The notes: generated by a model not told the origin, from the letters alone. DNA of 34,894 bases from Stutzerimonas stutzeri KOS6 (GCF_000307775.2 NZ_KK020676.1:2253573-2288466), one strand, 5' to 3'; shown: positions 8,978 to 18,020, numbered from the stretch's first letter. Program-made: numbers and translations.

Positions 8978-9696
8978 TCCTGCTGATCTCGGATCTGCAT
9001 CTCGAAGAGCAACGCCCGGATATCGCCCGGGCGTTTCTGCATTTTCTCGAGACACGCGCCAGCCGGGCCGAAGCACTGTACATCCTGGGCGACTTCTTCG
9101 AAGTCTGGATCGGCGACGATGCAATGACGCCCTTCCAGCAAAAGATCGCCCAGGCGCTCCGGGCCCTGAGTGATCGCGGCACGCGCATCTATCTGATGCA
9201 CGGCAATCGAGACTTCATGCTGGGCAAGCGCTTCTGTCGCACAGCCGGCTGCGAACTCCTCGCCGACCCCAGCGTGGTCGAGTTCGATGGCGAACGCGTT
9301 CTGCTGATGCACGGCGACAGCCTGTGTACCCGTGACGAAAACTACATGCGCCTGCGGCGCGCACTACGCAATCCGCTCAGCCTGTTCATCCTGCGCAATC
9401 TGCCGCTGAGCACCCGGCGAAAACTCGCGCGCAAACTGCGCAACGAAAGCCGCACGCAGACACGCATGAAAGCCACCGACATCATCGATGTCACACCGGA
9501 AATGATTCCGCGCATGCTGACCGAGCACGGCGTACGGACACTGATCCACGGTCATACCCATCGCCCGGCCACGCACGAACTGAATGTCGACGGCCACGCC
9601 GCCCGTCGCATCGTGCTCGGCGACTGGGACCGACAGGGCTGGGCGCTACAGGTGGATGAAAACGGCTACCACCAGGCACCGTTCGATCTAAGCTAA
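8974..9696 (+). CDS. lpxH: UDP-2,3-diacylglucosamine pyrophosphatase
   Basis: Hydrolyses UDP-2,3-diacylglucosamine to lipid X and UMP at the inner face of the inner membrane, a committed step in lipid A synthesis. The protein has 240 residues and is a calcineurin-type metallophosphoesterase with all metal-site motifs: Asp7 and His9 (SDLHL), Asp40 (LGDFFE), Asn78 and Arg79 (GNRD), His113 (HGD), and His192, His194 and His196 (IHGHTH). It starts at a GTG overlapping the ppiB stop as GTGA. Its stop overlaps the stop of the convergent miaE gene by 4 bases, leaving no room for a terminator. Confidence 0.96.
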   Translation: MILLISDLHLEEQRPDIARAFLHFLETRASRAEALYILGDFFEVWIGDDAMTPFQQKIAQALRALSDRGTRIYLMHGNRDFMLGKRFCRTAGCELLADPSVVEFDGERVLLMHGDSLCTRDENYMRLRRALRNPLSLFILRNLPLSTRRKLARKLRNESRTQTRMKATDIIDVTPEMIPRMLTEHGVRTLIHGHTHRPATHELNVDGHAARRIVLGDWDRQGWALQVDENGYHQAPFDLS

Positions 9697-10298
9697 GCCG
9701 CCAGCGGCACGCCGCTGTGAAAGCGAAACTCCGCGTCCGGACTCTCGATCAGCTCGCGCTCTCGCTCTCGCACCCGGATGATCGTCGAATCGACATCAGC
9801 AGCTTCGCCGTACTGATACGCCAGCTTCAGGTAATCCTGAAAGTGGCGCGCTTCCGACTTGAGCAGGCCGTTGTAGAACTTGCCCAACTCCTCGTCCAGG
9901 TACGGAACCAGCATTGCAAAGCGCTCACAGGACCGCGCCTCGATGAACGCACCGATGACCAGCGTATCGGTCAGCCGGTAGGGCTCGTGATTGCGCACCA
10001 GTTCGCGCAGGCCGGCGGCATAGCGGGACGACCCAACGTTGCGCAGGGCAATCTCGCGGCGACGGATGATCGCCAGCACCTGCTCGAAATGACGCAACTC
10101 CTCTCGCGCCAGGCGCGACATCTTGTTTTGCAGATCCGGTTTGTCGACGTAGCGGAACATCAGCTGAAACGCCGCGCCTGCCGCCTTCTTCTCACAGTTG
10201 CCGTGGTCAATCAGCATGATGTCCTGATTCAGCAGCGCCGCGTCCAACCAGGCCGCCGGGGTGACACAACCGAGAAAGTCGTTCAGATCAGGAAGCAT
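9693..10298 (-). CDS. miaE: tRNA 2-methylthio-N6-isopentenyl adenosine-37 hydroxylase
   Basis: A di-iron monooxygenase that hydroxylates the isopentenyl group of ms2i6A at tRNA position 37, giving ms2io6A, with O2 as co-substrate. The 201-residue protein has the ferritin-like ligand pattern: Glu36 (NCEKKAAG), Glu67 and His70 (EELRH), Glu120 ([12 protein letters not shown]), and Glu149 and His152 (SEARHF). The start ATG has AAGG about 6 bases upstream. Convergent with lpxH (stops overlap) and divergent from the universal stress gene. Confidence 0.92.
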   Translation of the reverse strand: MLPDLNDFLGCVTPAAWLDAALLNQDIMLIDHGNCEKKAAGAAFQLMFRYVDKPDLQNKMSRLAREELRHFEQVLAIIRRREIALRNVGSSRYAAGLRELVRNHEPYRLTDTLVIGAFIEARSCERFAMLVPYLDEELGKFYNGLLKSEARHFQDYLKLAYQYGEAADVDSTIIRVRERERELIESPDAEFRFHSGVPLAA

Positions 10299-10402
10299 GT
10301 CGAACCTTGCATATTCAGGAACATGATAGCGGGCGGACCTCGTGGCCCTGCCCGACGTGCGGCGGGCATTATACGAATGCCGCGCATTGCCACCAGCCTT
10401 GC

Positions 10403-10443
10403 TTGATATACATCACGGCTGGTCCCGCAGGCTTGTCTATAGT
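10403..10443 (+). promoter_or_regulatory. Class II Anr/FNR-type promoter of the universal stress gene
   Basis: TTGATATACATCAC (10403-10416) matches the FNR/Anr consensus TTGAT-N4-ATCAA except for the last base. A -10 TATAGT lies at 10438-10443. With a start point at about 10451 the box is centred at -41.5, the exact class II position. This predicts induction at low oxygen. It also excludes the TTG at 10443 as a start codon. Confidence 0.7.
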
Positions 10444-10475
10444 TGAGCAACCCGCATCAGGACATGGAGCCGATC

Positions 10476-11336
10476 ATGCAAGCCATTCGCTGCATCCTCG
10501 TGGTAATAGACCCGATCCAGCCACAAGAACTGGCGCTGAAACGTGCCCGCCTGATCTCGAGCGTCAGCCAGTCGCGCCTGCACCTGCTGGCCTGCGATTC
10601 CAGGCACGATCACAGCGGGCATCTGGCGACACTGTGCGAGCAACTGAAAAGCGAGGGCCATGAGGTCACCACGCAGCAGGCATGGCACGAGAGCGTTCAC
10701 CAGACCATCATCACCGTACAGCAGGCAGAAGGTTGCGGGCTGGTGGTCAAGCAGCACGTCCCCGACAACCCGCTGAAGCGTGCGCTGCTCACCCCGGAAG
10801 ACTGGAAACTGCTGCGCTACTGCCCCTGCCCGGTGCTGATGGTGAAAACCGACAAGTCATGGATGGGGGGCAACATTCTTGCCGCGGTGGATGTCGGCAA
10901 CGCCGACCTCAAACATCGTACACTTCACGCCACCATCGTCAACCACGGCTATGAGATCGCCCGCCTCGCTGACGGCAAACTCCACGTCATCAGCGCCCAC
11001 CCCTCGGCCATGCTTTCCGCTGCCGATCCAGCTTTTCAACTCAAGGAAACCATCGAGGCGCGATACCGGAATGCCTGCAAGCAATTCCAGGAAGAATTCG
11101 ACATTCCGGACGCCCAGCTACATGTCGAGGAAGGCCCTGCCGATGCACTGATTCCGCGCGTCTGCCATCAACTCCAGGCGGTGGTGACCGTCATCGGAAC
11201 CGTGGCGCGGACAGGATTTTCCGGCGCTCTGATGGGCAACACGGCAGAAGTCGTACTCGACACACTGGAGAGCGATGTCCTCGTACTCAAACCCGATGAC
11301 ATCATCGACCACCTCGAAGATCTGGTGCGCCACTGA
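10476..11336 (+). CDS. Tandem-domain universal stress protein (UspE-like)
   Basis: A 286-residue cytosolic protein made of two Usp domains, about residues 1-135 (CILVVIDPIQ...CPCPVLMVK) and 140-286 (ILAAVDVGNAD...DVLVLKP). The second ends with a GTVARTGFSGALMGNTAE segment that resembles the Usp nucleotide-binding loop. Tandem proteins of this kind aid survival during anaerobic energy stress in pseudomonads (family knowledge). The upstream Anr-type promoter agrees with that role. ATG 10476 is chosen because GGAG stands 6 bases upstream. ATG 10464 is possible. The frame is open back to TTG 10443, which lies before the predicted transcript start. Confidence 0.9.
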   Translation: MQAIRCILVVIDPIQPQELALKRARLISSVSQSRLHLLACDSRHDHSGHLATLCEQLKSEGHEVTTQQAWHESVHQTIITVQQAEGCGLVVKQHVPDNPLKRALLTPEDWKLLRYCPCPVLMVKTDKSWMGGNILAAVDVGNADLKHRTLHATIVNHGYEIARLADGKLHVISAHPSAMLSAADPAFQLKETIEARYRNACKQFQEEFDIPDAQLHVEEGPADALIPRVCHQLQAVVTVIGTVARTGFSGALMGNTAEVVLDTLESDVLVLKPDDIIDHLEDLVRH

Positions 11337-11344
11337 CCCACGAA

Positions 11345-11368
11345 CGAAAGCCTCGATGGAGGCTTTCG
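11345..11368. terminator. Terminator between the Usp gene and the DUF1289 gene
   Basis: Perfect 10-bp stem CGAAAGCCTC (11345-11354) / GAGGCTTTCG (11359-11368) with a GATG loop, 8 bases after the Usp stop and 3 bases beyond the stop of the convergent gene. It probably serves both. Confidence 0.75.
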
Positions 11369-11371
11369 GCT

Positions 11372-11848
11372 TCAGACCCTCAGGTCCATGCCCTCACGCA
11401 AGAATAGCGGAGCGATGTAGCGCTCATAGTGCGCCTCGGAGAGCAGAAAGAACTCCCGATCAATGGCATCGCGCAACTCAGGAAGCGCCCAATCACGGAA
11501 CTCCGGCATCAAGACGACCCCGTACGCTTCGATTTGCTGGATGAGCCGGGCACCGCGCGCTATTAGCTGATAAGCCCAACAATACGGCGACTGCGCGGCC
11601 ACGAAGCGAATTTGCCTGTTTTCCAACTGCTGCCGCAGCAGCTGCGCGTCGAAGACTTCGAGCTTGGCCGCCATCACCTGCGCCAGGAGAATTTCCAGAC
11701 GGCGCCATACGGCACGCTTCTCCTGCTCACCGTAGGCATTCCAGTTCACCACTTCGTGATGAAAGCGCTTGCAGCCGCGACAGACGACATCGCCGTACAC
11801 CGTCGAGCAGAGGCCTATGCAAGGGGTCTTGATACGCTGAGTGGACAT
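11372..11848 (-). CDS. DUF1289 domain protein of unknown function
   Basis: A 158-residue soluble protein. The N-terminal third is the DUF1289 Cys-rich module: Cys10, Cys14, Cys23 and Cys26 in PCIGLC...VVCRGCKRFHHEVVNWN, a CX3C-X8-CX2C arrangement that probably binds zinc or an Fe-S centre. The rest is alpha-helical with no motif that I recognise. Its function is unknown. The gene stands between the Usp gene (convergent) and acnB (divergent), as in other Pseudomonas genomes. No strong ribosome site is visible before the ATG. Confidence 0.85.
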   Translation of the reverse strand: MSTQRIKTPCIGLCSTVYGDVVCRGCKRFHHEVVNWNAYGEQEKRAVWRRLEILLAQVMAAKLEVFDAQLLRQQLENRQIRFVAAQSPYCWAYQLIARGARLIQQIEAYGVVLMPEFRDWALPELRDAIDREFFLLSEAHYERYIAPLFLREGMDLRV

Positions 11849-12013
11849 GGGCGAAGCAGGCTACAGGAGGGTTGGGCATCTTAGACTTTTGTCCAACCAG
11901 GGTCACCCGTGTTCGCTCGAAGAACACTCCAAAGGCCAGAGCGAGCGGCCTGCAGAGCATATCGCCAGCCGCGGCGGATACACTTGCGCCAGCCTCCTCC
12001 GCCGGTGCTCGAC

Positions 12014-12042
12014 TTAACTTTGCAGGGCGTTTCCAGTAGAAT
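12014..12042 (+). promoter_or_regulatory. Probable sigma-70 promoter of acnB
   Basis: TTAACT (12014-12019), 17-base spacer, TAGAAT (12037-12042). A start near 12049 would give acnB a leader of about 175 bases containing the nested inverted repeat at 12075-12194. Confidence 0.5.
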
Positions 12043-12074
12043 CGGCCCGCCGTTTTTGGCGCCACAGTCCATAC

Positions 12075-12194
12075 GAAGCTGTTTTCAAAGCGTCACGAGC
12101 ACAGTTGAACCGGCTGCGTGCCGGATGGGCAGAACTGACTGTTTCCTGCCCATCCGGTCTCGCCCGTCCGGCGTAAAACTTTGAAAACAGCTTC
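12075..12194 (+). repeat. Nested inverted repeat in the acnB leader
   Basis: Outer arms GAAGCTGTTTTCAAAG (12075-12090) and CTTTGAAAACAGCTTC (12179-12194) are a perfect 16-bp inverted repeat. Inside them CCGGATGGGCAG (12121-12132) and CTGCCCATCCGG (12146-12157) form a second perfect 12-bp stem with a 13-base loop. In RNA this is a two-storey structure ending about 25 bases before the acnB ribosome site. No T run follows, so it is not a terminator. It could be a regulatory leader fold, a stability element or a small palindromic mobile element. Confidence 0.75.
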
Positions 12195-12226
12195 CGGATG
12201 CGCGTCCCGAAACACCCAAGGGACCA

Positions 12227-14854
12227 ATGATGAGGGTAAAAACTGTGCTTGAAGCCTATCGCAAACACGTAGAAGAGCGTGCCGCCCAGGGCGTCGTGCC
12301 CCAGCCGCTGAACGCCGAGCAAACCGCTGGCCTGGTCGAGCTTCTGAAGAATCCGCCGGCCGGCGAAGAAGAATTCCTCGTTGACCTGATCACCAATCGC
12401 GTCCCCGCTGGCGTCGACGAAGCCGCTTACGTAAAGGCCGGCTTCCTGTCCGCCCTGGCCAAGGGTGAAACCTCCTCGCCGCTGCTGAGCAAGCAGCGCG
12501 CCGTCGAACTGCTGGGCACCATGCAGGGCGGCTACAACATCTCCACCTTGGTCGAACTGCTGGACAGCGCCGAACTGGGCGCCGTTGCCGCCGAGCAACT
12601 GAAGCACACGCTGCTGATGTTCGATGCCTTCCACGATGTGGCCGAAAAGGCCAAGGCCGGCAACGAGAATGCCAAGGCCGTCATGCAGTCCTGGGCCGAG
12701 GGCGAGTGGTTCACCAACCGTCCGGCCGTTGCCGAGAAAGTTTCCCTCTCCGTATTCAAAGTGACTGGCGAAACCAATACCGACGACCTGTCGCCGGCTC
12801 CGGACGCCTGGTCGCGCCCCGACATCCCGCTGCACGCACTGGCCATGCTGAAGATGGCCCGCGACGGCATCAACCCGGACGCACCGGGATCCGTCGGCCC
12901 GATCCAGCAGATGGAAGAACTGAAGGCCAAGGGTTTCCCGGTTGCCTACGTTGGCGACGTGGTCGGCACCGGCTCTTCGCGCAAGTCCGCCACCAACTCC
13001 GTGCTGTGGTTCTTCGGTGACGACATCCCCTACGTACCGAACAAGCGCGCTGGCGGCTTCTGCTTCGGCACCAAGATCGCCCCGATCTTCTACAACACCA
13101 TGGAAGATGCCGGCGCCCTGCCGATCGAATTCGACTGCAGCAACCTGGCCATGGGCGACGTGATCGACGTCTACCCGTACGCCGGCAAGGTCTGCAAGCA
13201 TGGCACCGAAGAAGTCATCACCACCTTCGAACTGAAGACCGATGTCCTGCTGGACGAAGTCCGCGCTGGTGGCCGTATTCCGCTGATCATCGGCCGCGGC
13301 CTGACCGAGAAAGCTCGCGCCGAACTGGGCCTGGCTCCGTCCACTCTGTTCAAGAAGCCGGAAGCGCCGACCGACAGCGGCAAGGGCTTTACCCTCGCGC
13401 AGAAGATGGTCGGTCGCGCCTGCGGTCTGCCGGAAGGCCAGGGCGTACGCCCAGGCACTTACTGCGAGCCGAAGATGACCACCGTCGGCTCCCAGGACAC
13501 CACCGGCCCGATGACCCGCGACGAACTGAAGGACCTGGCTTGCCTGGGCTTCTCCGCCGACCTGGTCATGCAGTCCTTCTGCCACACCGCTGCCTACCCT
13601 AAGCCGATCGACGTCAACACCCACCACACCCTGCCGGACTTCATCATGAACCGCAGCGGCGTGTCCCTGCGTCCGGGTGACGGCATCATCCACAGCTGGC
13701 TGAACCGCATGCTGCTGCCGGATACCGTCGGCACCGGTGGTGACTCGCACACCCGCTTCCCGATCGGCATCTCGTTCCCGGCCGGTTCCGGCCTGGTAGC
13801 CTTCGCTGCCGCCACTGGCGTCATGCCGCTGGACATGCCGGAATCCGTACTGGTGCGCTTCAAGGGTCAGATGCAGCCTGGCATCACCCTGCGCGACCTG
13901 GTTCATGCCATCCCCTACTACGCCATCCAGCAGGGTCTGCTGACCGTCGAGAAGAAAGGCAAGAAGAACATCTTCTCCGGCCGCATTCTCGAGATCGAAG
14001 GCCTGAACCAGCTGACCGTCGAACAGGCGTTCGAACTGTCCGACGCCTCCGCCGAGCGTTCGGCCGCCGGTTGCACCATCAAGCTTCCGGAAGACTCGAT
14101 CGCCGAGTACCTGAAGTCCAACATCACCATGCTGCGCTGGATGATCAGCGAAGGTTACGGTGATGCCCGTACCCTGGAGCGCCGCGCTCAGGCGATGGAA
14201 GCATGGATTGCCGATCCGAAACTGCTGGAAGCCGACAAGGACGCCGAATACGCTGCCGTGATCGAAATCGACCTGTCCGAAGTGAAAGAGCCCGTGCTCT
14301 GCGCACCGAACGACCCGGACGACGCCCGCCTGCTCTCCACCGTAGCTGGCGAGAAGATCGACGAAGTCTTCATCGGCTCCTGCATGACCAACATCGGCCA
14401 CTTCCGCGCTGCCGGCAAGCTGCTCGACAAGGTCAAGGGCGGCATCCCGACCCGTCTGTGGCTGGCTCCACCGACCAAGATGGACGCTCACCAGCTGACC
14501 GAAGAAGGCTACTACGGCATCTACGGCAAGGCCGGCGCGCGCATGGAAATGCCGGGCTGCTCGCTGTGCATGGGCAACCAAGCTCGTGTACAGACCGGTT
14601 CTACCGTGGTCTCTACATCGACCCGTAACTTCCCGAACCGTCTGGGTGACGCCACCAACGTCTACCTGGCCTCTGCCGAGCTGGCGGCCGTAGCCTCCAT
14701 CACCGGCAAGCTGCCGACCGTCGAGGAGTACATGGAGTACGCGAAGAACATCGACAGCATGGCTGCCGACATCTATCGCTACCTGTCCTTCGACCAGATC
14801 GCCGAGTTCCGCGACGCTGCGGAAAAGGCCAAGATCAAGGTCGTCGAGGTCTGA
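12227..14854 (+). CDS. acnB: Aconitate hydratase B
   Basis: Isomerises citrate to isocitrate in the TCA cycle and carries a [4Fe-4S] cluster. The 875-residue protein has the AcnB order of domains: N-terminal HEAT-like domain, swivel domain, then the catalytic domains. Cluster ligands are Cys719 (GSCMTNIG), Cys778 and Cys781 (GCSLCMGN). Substrate-site segments [13 protein letters not shown] and GSSRKSATN are intact. The start is uncertain: ATG 12227 has AAGGGA 3-4 bases upstream, ATG 12230 is next, and GTG 12245 aligns with the usual first residue of AcnB (MLEAYRKHV). Codon choice is strongly C-biased, as expected of a highly expressed gene. An independent transcript with its own promoter and terminator. 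Confidence 0.97.
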   Translation: MMRVKTVLEAYRKHVEERAAQGVVPQPLNAEQTAGLVELLKNPPAGEEEFLVDLITNRVPAGVDEAAYVKAGFLSALAKGETSSPLLSKQRAVELLGTMQGGYNISTLVELLDSAELGAVAAEQLKHTLLMFDAFHDVAEKAKAGNENAKAVMQSWAEGEWFTNRPAVAEKVSLSVFKVTGETNTDDLSPAPDAWSRPDIPLHALAMLKMARDGINPDAPGSVGPIQQMEELKAKGFPVAYVGDVVGTGSSRKSATNSVLWFFGDDIPYVPNKRAGGFCFGTKIAPIFYNTMEDAGALPIEFDCSNLAMGDVIDVYPYAGKVCKHGTEEVITTFELKTDVLLDEVRAGGRIPLIIGRGLTEKARAELGLAPSTLFKKPEAPTDSGKGFTLAQKMVGRACGLPEGQGVRPGTYCEPKMTTVGSQDTTGPMTRDELKDLACLGFSADLVMQSFCHTAAYPKPIDVNTHHTLPDFIMNRSGVSLRPGDGIIHSWLNRMLLPDTVGTGGDSHTRFPIGISFPAGSGLVAFAAATGVMPLDMPESVLVRFKGQMQPGITLRDLVHAIPYYAIQQGLLTVEKKGKKNIFSGRILEIEGLNQLTVEQAFELSDASAERSAAGCTIKLPEDSIAEYLKSNITMLRWMISEGYGDARTLERRAQAMEAWIADPKLLEADKDAEYAAVIEIDLSEVKEPVLCAPNDPDDARLLSTVAGEKIDEVFIGSCMTNIGHFRAAGKLLDKVKGGIPTRLWLAPPTKMDAHQLTEEGYYGIYGKAGARMEMPGCSLCMGNQARVQTGSTVVSTSTRNFPNRLGDATNVYLASAELAAVASITGKLPTVEEYMEYAKNIDSMAADIYRYLSFDQIAEFRDAAEKAKIKVVEV

Positions 14855-14871
14855 CGCTGTAGGGCAATGAG

Positions 14872-14897
14872 AAAACCCCGCTTCGGCGGGGTTTTTT
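14872..14897 (+). terminator. acnB terminator
   Basis: AAAACCCCGC (14872-14881), TTCG loop, GCGGGGTTTT (14886-14895), then TT. A classic intrinsic terminator 17 bases after the acnB stop. Confidence 0.92.
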
Positions 14898-15081
14898 ATG
14901 CTTGGCTTTTCTTCAAATGCCGCCTTCCCTCTATCGCCAGAGCGGCAATCAGCGCCTACGCAGATCGGCACACACTCTGCTACAGCAGCGCTCGACGACC
15001 ACGCAGCCGGCCCTCGCCTCAGGGTGAAGCATCATGACGATGTATGGATTGCCCGCTAGCGATAGCGCTTTTTCTACGGGC

Positions 15082-15114
15082 AAAGAAAAGCCCGGACTAG
15101 CCGGGCTTTTCTTT
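15082..15114 (-). terminator. oprF terminator
   Basis: Arms AAAGAAAAGCCCGG (15082-15095) and CCGGGCTTTTCTTT (15101-15114) around ACTAG, 16 bases beyond the oprF stop on the minus strand. The A/T ends let it work in both directions. Confidence 0.88.
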
Positions 15115-15130
15115 GCGTAGCTAACTCAGA

Positions 15131-16120
15131 TCACTGAACCTGAGCTTCCACTTCTGCCTCAACGCGACGGTTGATCTGGCGACCTTCATCGGTACCGTTG
15201 TCGGCAACCGGACGAGACTCGCCATAACCTACCGAGCTCACGCGACCACCTTCCACACCATACTCTTCGACCAGAACGTTGCGCACGGCTTCGGCACGAC
15301 GCTCGGACAGACGCTGGTTGTATTGATCAGTACCGACGGAGTCGGTGTGACCTTCGACGGTGGTGCTGGTCTGCGGATACTGCTGCATGAAGTCGGCAAG
15401 GTTCTTGATGTCGCTGTAGCTTTCTTCACGAACGCGCGACTTGTCGAAATCGAACTTGACGTCCAATTCAACACGGACCAGTTCCGGAGCAGGCTCCGGC
15501 TCGTTGTCGACGATCGGAGCCGGGGCCGGTTCTGGGGTCGGCTCGACGGCTGCCACCTGACGAGCACCGCCACCGAAATTCAGGCCGACACCAACGCCAG
15601 CCATCCACTCGGCTTCGTCCGCATCGATGTTGTACATACCGTCGACGCTGGCCTTGGCAAAGAAGTTTTCGGTGAAGTAGTACTTCAGGCCGGTACCCAC
15701 ATTGGCGAAGGTGCTGCTGTCACGACCGCTACGGGCAGCCTGACCGATGCTCTGGTGAGCGACACCAGCGGAGACGTACGGACGCAGGCCTACACCAGGC
15801 GCACCGAAGTGATAGGCGGCATCCAGGGAAGTCAGGCTGCCCTTGATGTTCTTGTGGCTGCCGTCGGCACCGGGCTCTTCGGAAGTCAGATCATGATATT
15901 CGCCATAGGAAAGACCCAGCGAAACATCGTCGGTAAGGAAGTAGCTGACGCCAGCGCCGTAGAGCTCGCCGTCACGCTGTACGTCGCGCGAGCTGTCGGT
16001 GAAATAGTGCTTACCGAACGCTTCCACCTCTACGGCGCCCTGTCCTTGGGCCAGCGCGCTGAGAGAAGTCGCGGCGACCATCGAACCGATTACGACGCCT
16101 AAGGTGTTTTTAAGTTTCAT
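15131..16120 (-). CDS. oprF: Major outer-membrane porin / OmpA-like protein OprF
   Basis: General porin and peptidoglycan anchor of pseudomonads. The 329-residue protein has a signal peptide (residues 1-24, cut after SALA), an 8-stranded barrel domain of about 160 residues, a Pro/Glu/Ala linker near 192-214, and a C-terminal OmpA peptidoglycan-binding domain with FDFDKSRVRE, GHTDSVG, NQRLSERRA and INRRVE. The mature protein has no cysteine, unlike P. aeruginosa OprF, which carries two disulfides in the hinge (from memory). The start ATG has GGGGAT 6-8 bases upstream. It lies downstream of sigX, whose product activates oprF in P. aeruginosa. No terminator separates them, so read-through is likely. 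Confidence 0.96.
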   Translation of the reverse strand: MKLKNTLGVVIGSMVAATSLSALAQGQGAVEVEAFGKHYFTDSSRDVQRDGELYGAGVSYFLTDDVSLGLSYGEYHDLTSEEPGADGSHKNIKGSLTSLDAAYHFGAPGVGLRPYVSAGVAHQSIGQAARSGRDSSTFANVGTGLKYYFTENFFAKASVDGMYNIDADEAEWMAGVGVGLNFGGGARQVAAVEPTPEPAPAPIVDNEPEPAPELVRVELDVKFDFDKSRVREESYSDIKNLADFMQQYPQTSTTVEGHTDSVGTDQYNQRLSERRAEAVRNVLVEEYGVEGGRVSSVGYGESRPVADNGTDEGRQINRRVEAEVEAQVQ

Positions 16121-16219
16121 CCGTAAATCCCCATCTGGTGGTTAGAATCAGAACAATCTAAGGAACCCGGCTGCATGTATGCCCAAGCTGTTCGCTACGA
16201 GTAAGACAAGTTTCCGGGG

Positions 16220-16810
16220 TTAAGTTTCAATTTGATCGGAAAATTTTTCCCGGAGCTTGTCCAGCGCGCGCTTGTAACGCATCTTCGTCGCGCTTAGCCC
16301 CATGTGCATGATATCGGCGATTTCCTGAAACTCGAGTTCAGCAACAAAACGCAACACCAGGATCTCGCGATCGATCGGGTTTACATGCACCAACCAGCGA
16401 TCCAGACCGGTCTTTTCTTCAAGCCTGGGAGCCTTCTCCTCCGATGCTTCTTCGAGTGGATCCAGGCTGAGCGCATCGAGCAAGCGCCGCTTGCGACGCT
16501 CTTTGCGATATTGGGTAATACACTCGTTATACGTGATGCTATATAGCCACGTCTTGAACTTCGACTTGCCCTCGAAGTTCTTGAGGCCGTATAGAACCTT
16601 GAGCATTACTTCCTGACAGACATCATCGGCGTCTCGCTCGTTACCCAAGTAGCGCGCACATACATTGAACAACGTGCGCTGATATCGACGCATCAGCTCT
16701 TCATAAGCACGGGTAACATGAAACAGCTCGACATGAGCATGCTGCACCAGCTCTTCATCACTGAGCTGGCGGGGGTCGTAGCGCGATGTGGACGTTGGGG
16801 TTTTAGTCAA
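16220..16810 (-). CDS. sigX: ECF sigma factor SigX
   Basis: Extracytoplasmic-function sigma factor that links envelope state to oprF, fatty-acid metabolism and membrane genes in Pseudomonas. Region 2 (LMRRYQRTLFNVCARYLG, DADDVCQEVMLKVLYGL, then FKTWLYSITYNECITQYRK) and region 4 (DREILVLRFVAE, QEIADIMHMGLSATKMRYKRA) are both complete. No anti-sigma gene is adjacent, which is typical of sigX. There is no ATG in a suitable place. I start at TTG 16810, which gives 196 residues, the length I recall for P. aeruginosa SigX. TTG 16828 is the alternative. It sits between cmpX (upstream) and oprF (downstream) on the same strand. Confidence 0.94.
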   Translation of the reverse strand: MTKTPTSTSRYDPRQLSDEELVQHAHVELFHVTRAYEELMRRYQRTLFNVCARYLGNERDADDVCQEVMLKVLYGLKNFEGKSKFKTWLYSITYNECITQYRKERRKRRLLDALSLDPLEEASEEKAPRLEEKTGLDRWLVHVNPIDREILVLRFVAELEFQEIADIMHMGLSATKMRYKRALDKLREKFSDQIET

Positions 16811-16894
16811 GACGCTTCGAGCCGGCAATCAAAGTCTCGGCCGCCATTCATGGAAACCGGAAAAAAGGCGACGTACTTTAGCAGATCCGCAAGG

Positions 16895-17719
16895 TTAACG
16901 GCTGCCGACTCGCTGCTCCAGCAGCACTTTGTTGGCCACCGACACCAGCTCTCCATCATCGCTCAGCAGCAGCGTCTTCACCGTGCCAATTTCCTCGATC
17001 TGCCCTTCCACCTCGGCCAATCGAACCGTTTGCCCTACTTCATACAATTCGCGCACATAGATGCCTGCCAGAATCTGGCTTACCAGTTCACGACTGCCAA
17101 GGCCGAGAGCCAGGGCCACAGCCAGGCCGACCGTGATCAGCACGATGGCAATCACGTAATTGAGCAGCTCGGTCTTGACCTCGAGCTGGCCGATCGCCAC
17201 GGAGATACTGATGATGATGACCAGACCTTGCGCCATTCGCGCAAGACCGGTGGCATAGTCCAAGCCGACACCTTCGGCGGCGCCGCGAACAAGCCCGCTC
17301 AACAATTGCGCCAGCAGCACGCCGGCCAGCAGGATCAACGCGGCCCCGAATACTTTCGGAACATAGAGGGCCAGCATGTCGAGCGTGGCAGAAACGCGTT
17401 CGAGCCCCAGCGATTCGGCGGCAGAAACCAGAAATATCAGCAGGACGAACCAGTAGACCACCTTGCCGATCAGTGCGGAAACCGGGATACGGATACCTGC
17501 CCGGCTCAGCAGCTTGGTGAGACCCGTGCCGGCCATGAGCCGGTCCAGCCCTAGCTTGGCGAGCACCTTGGAAAGCAGCGTATCGAGCAGCTTGGCCACC
17601 ACGAATCCGAGCAATACGACGATCAAAGCACCGAACAGCCGGGGAATGAAGGCCGCAACAGATGCCCAGAGCGAGCTCATCGCCGACAGCAGACTTTGGG
17701 TCCAGGAATTGAATTCCAT
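16895..17719 (-). CDS. cmpX: CmpX, MscS-like mechanosensitive membrane protein
   Basis: A 274-residue inner-membrane protein with several hydrophobic helices (about residues 17-45, 80-105, 118-145, 160-215) followed by a short MscS-type beta domain (VRELYEVGQTVRLAEVEG...IGTVKTLLLSDDGELVSVANKVLLEQ). Family knowledge places CmpX as a small-conductance, MscS-related channel whose loss activates SigX and AlgU in P. aeruginosa. ATG 17719 (MEFNSWTQ) is chosen, with AAGG about 10 bases upstream. A TTG two codons earlier is less likely. The gene starts 2 bases after the crfX stop, so the two are cotranscribed, and sigX follows. Confidence 0.92.
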   Translation of the reverse strand: MEFNSWTQSLLSAMSSLWASVAAFIPRLFGALIVVLLGFVVAKLLDTLLSKVLAKLGLDRLMAGTGLTKLLSRAGIRIPVSALIGKVVYWFVLLIFLVSAAESLGLERVSATLDMLALYVPKVFGAALILLAGVLLAQLLSGLVRGAAEGVGLDYATGLARMAQGLVIIISISVAIGQLEVKTELLNYVIAIVLITVGLAVALALGLGSRELVSQILAGIYVRELYEVGQTVRLAEVEGQIEEIGTVKTLLLSDDGELVSVANKVLLEQRVGSR

Positions 17720-17721
17720 GA

Positions 17722-17964
17722 TCAATCAGCCTTATCGAATGAATGGGTGGAGTCTGCCCGGCGAGAAACCGGCGCCAGATGCCGCGAGCCGCTATTGACG
17801 GCCATCATCAATGCTTCGAGCCAACGCCCCGCCAAAGCGAACAGATCTCCGGCGCCCACCTGCCGGTTGGCGGTCTTGAGCACACGCCCCAGGCAAGCAT
17901 CGTCGTCATGCACCGAAGGCTTGTTGAGCAGATCTCGCAGGGATTCTTCAAAGGGATCGCGCAT
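17722..17964 (-). CDS. crfX: CrfX, small conserved protein of the sigX cluster
   Basis: An 80-residue soluble protein starting MRDPFEESLRDLLN, with a helical middle (LFALAGRWLEALMMAV) and a polar tail. It matches the pseudomonad CrfX family by N-terminus, size and position between cmaX and cmpX. Its molecular role is not defined. GAGG lies 5 bases before the ATG, and the stop is 2 bases from the cmpX start. Confidence 0.88.
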   Translation of the reverse strand: MRDPFEESLRDLLNKPSVHDDDACLGRVLKTANRQVGAGDLFALAGRWLEALMMAVNSGSRHLAPVSRRADSTHSFDKAD

Positions 17965-18020
17965 GCAAACCTCGCTAAAGTATGTCGCCTAGACGGTCTA
18001 TGGTCGGTCGGGAGTCACAT

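Noticed and set aside
10443..10475. TTG 10443 as the Usp start
   Set aside because: It lies within the predicted -10 box, before the transcript start, and has no ribosome site.
12014..14971. 985-codon open frame on the minus strand opposite acnB
   Set aside because: It mirrors acnB, whose C-rich third positions keep the opposite strand open. It has no family motif, while AcnB is unmistakable.
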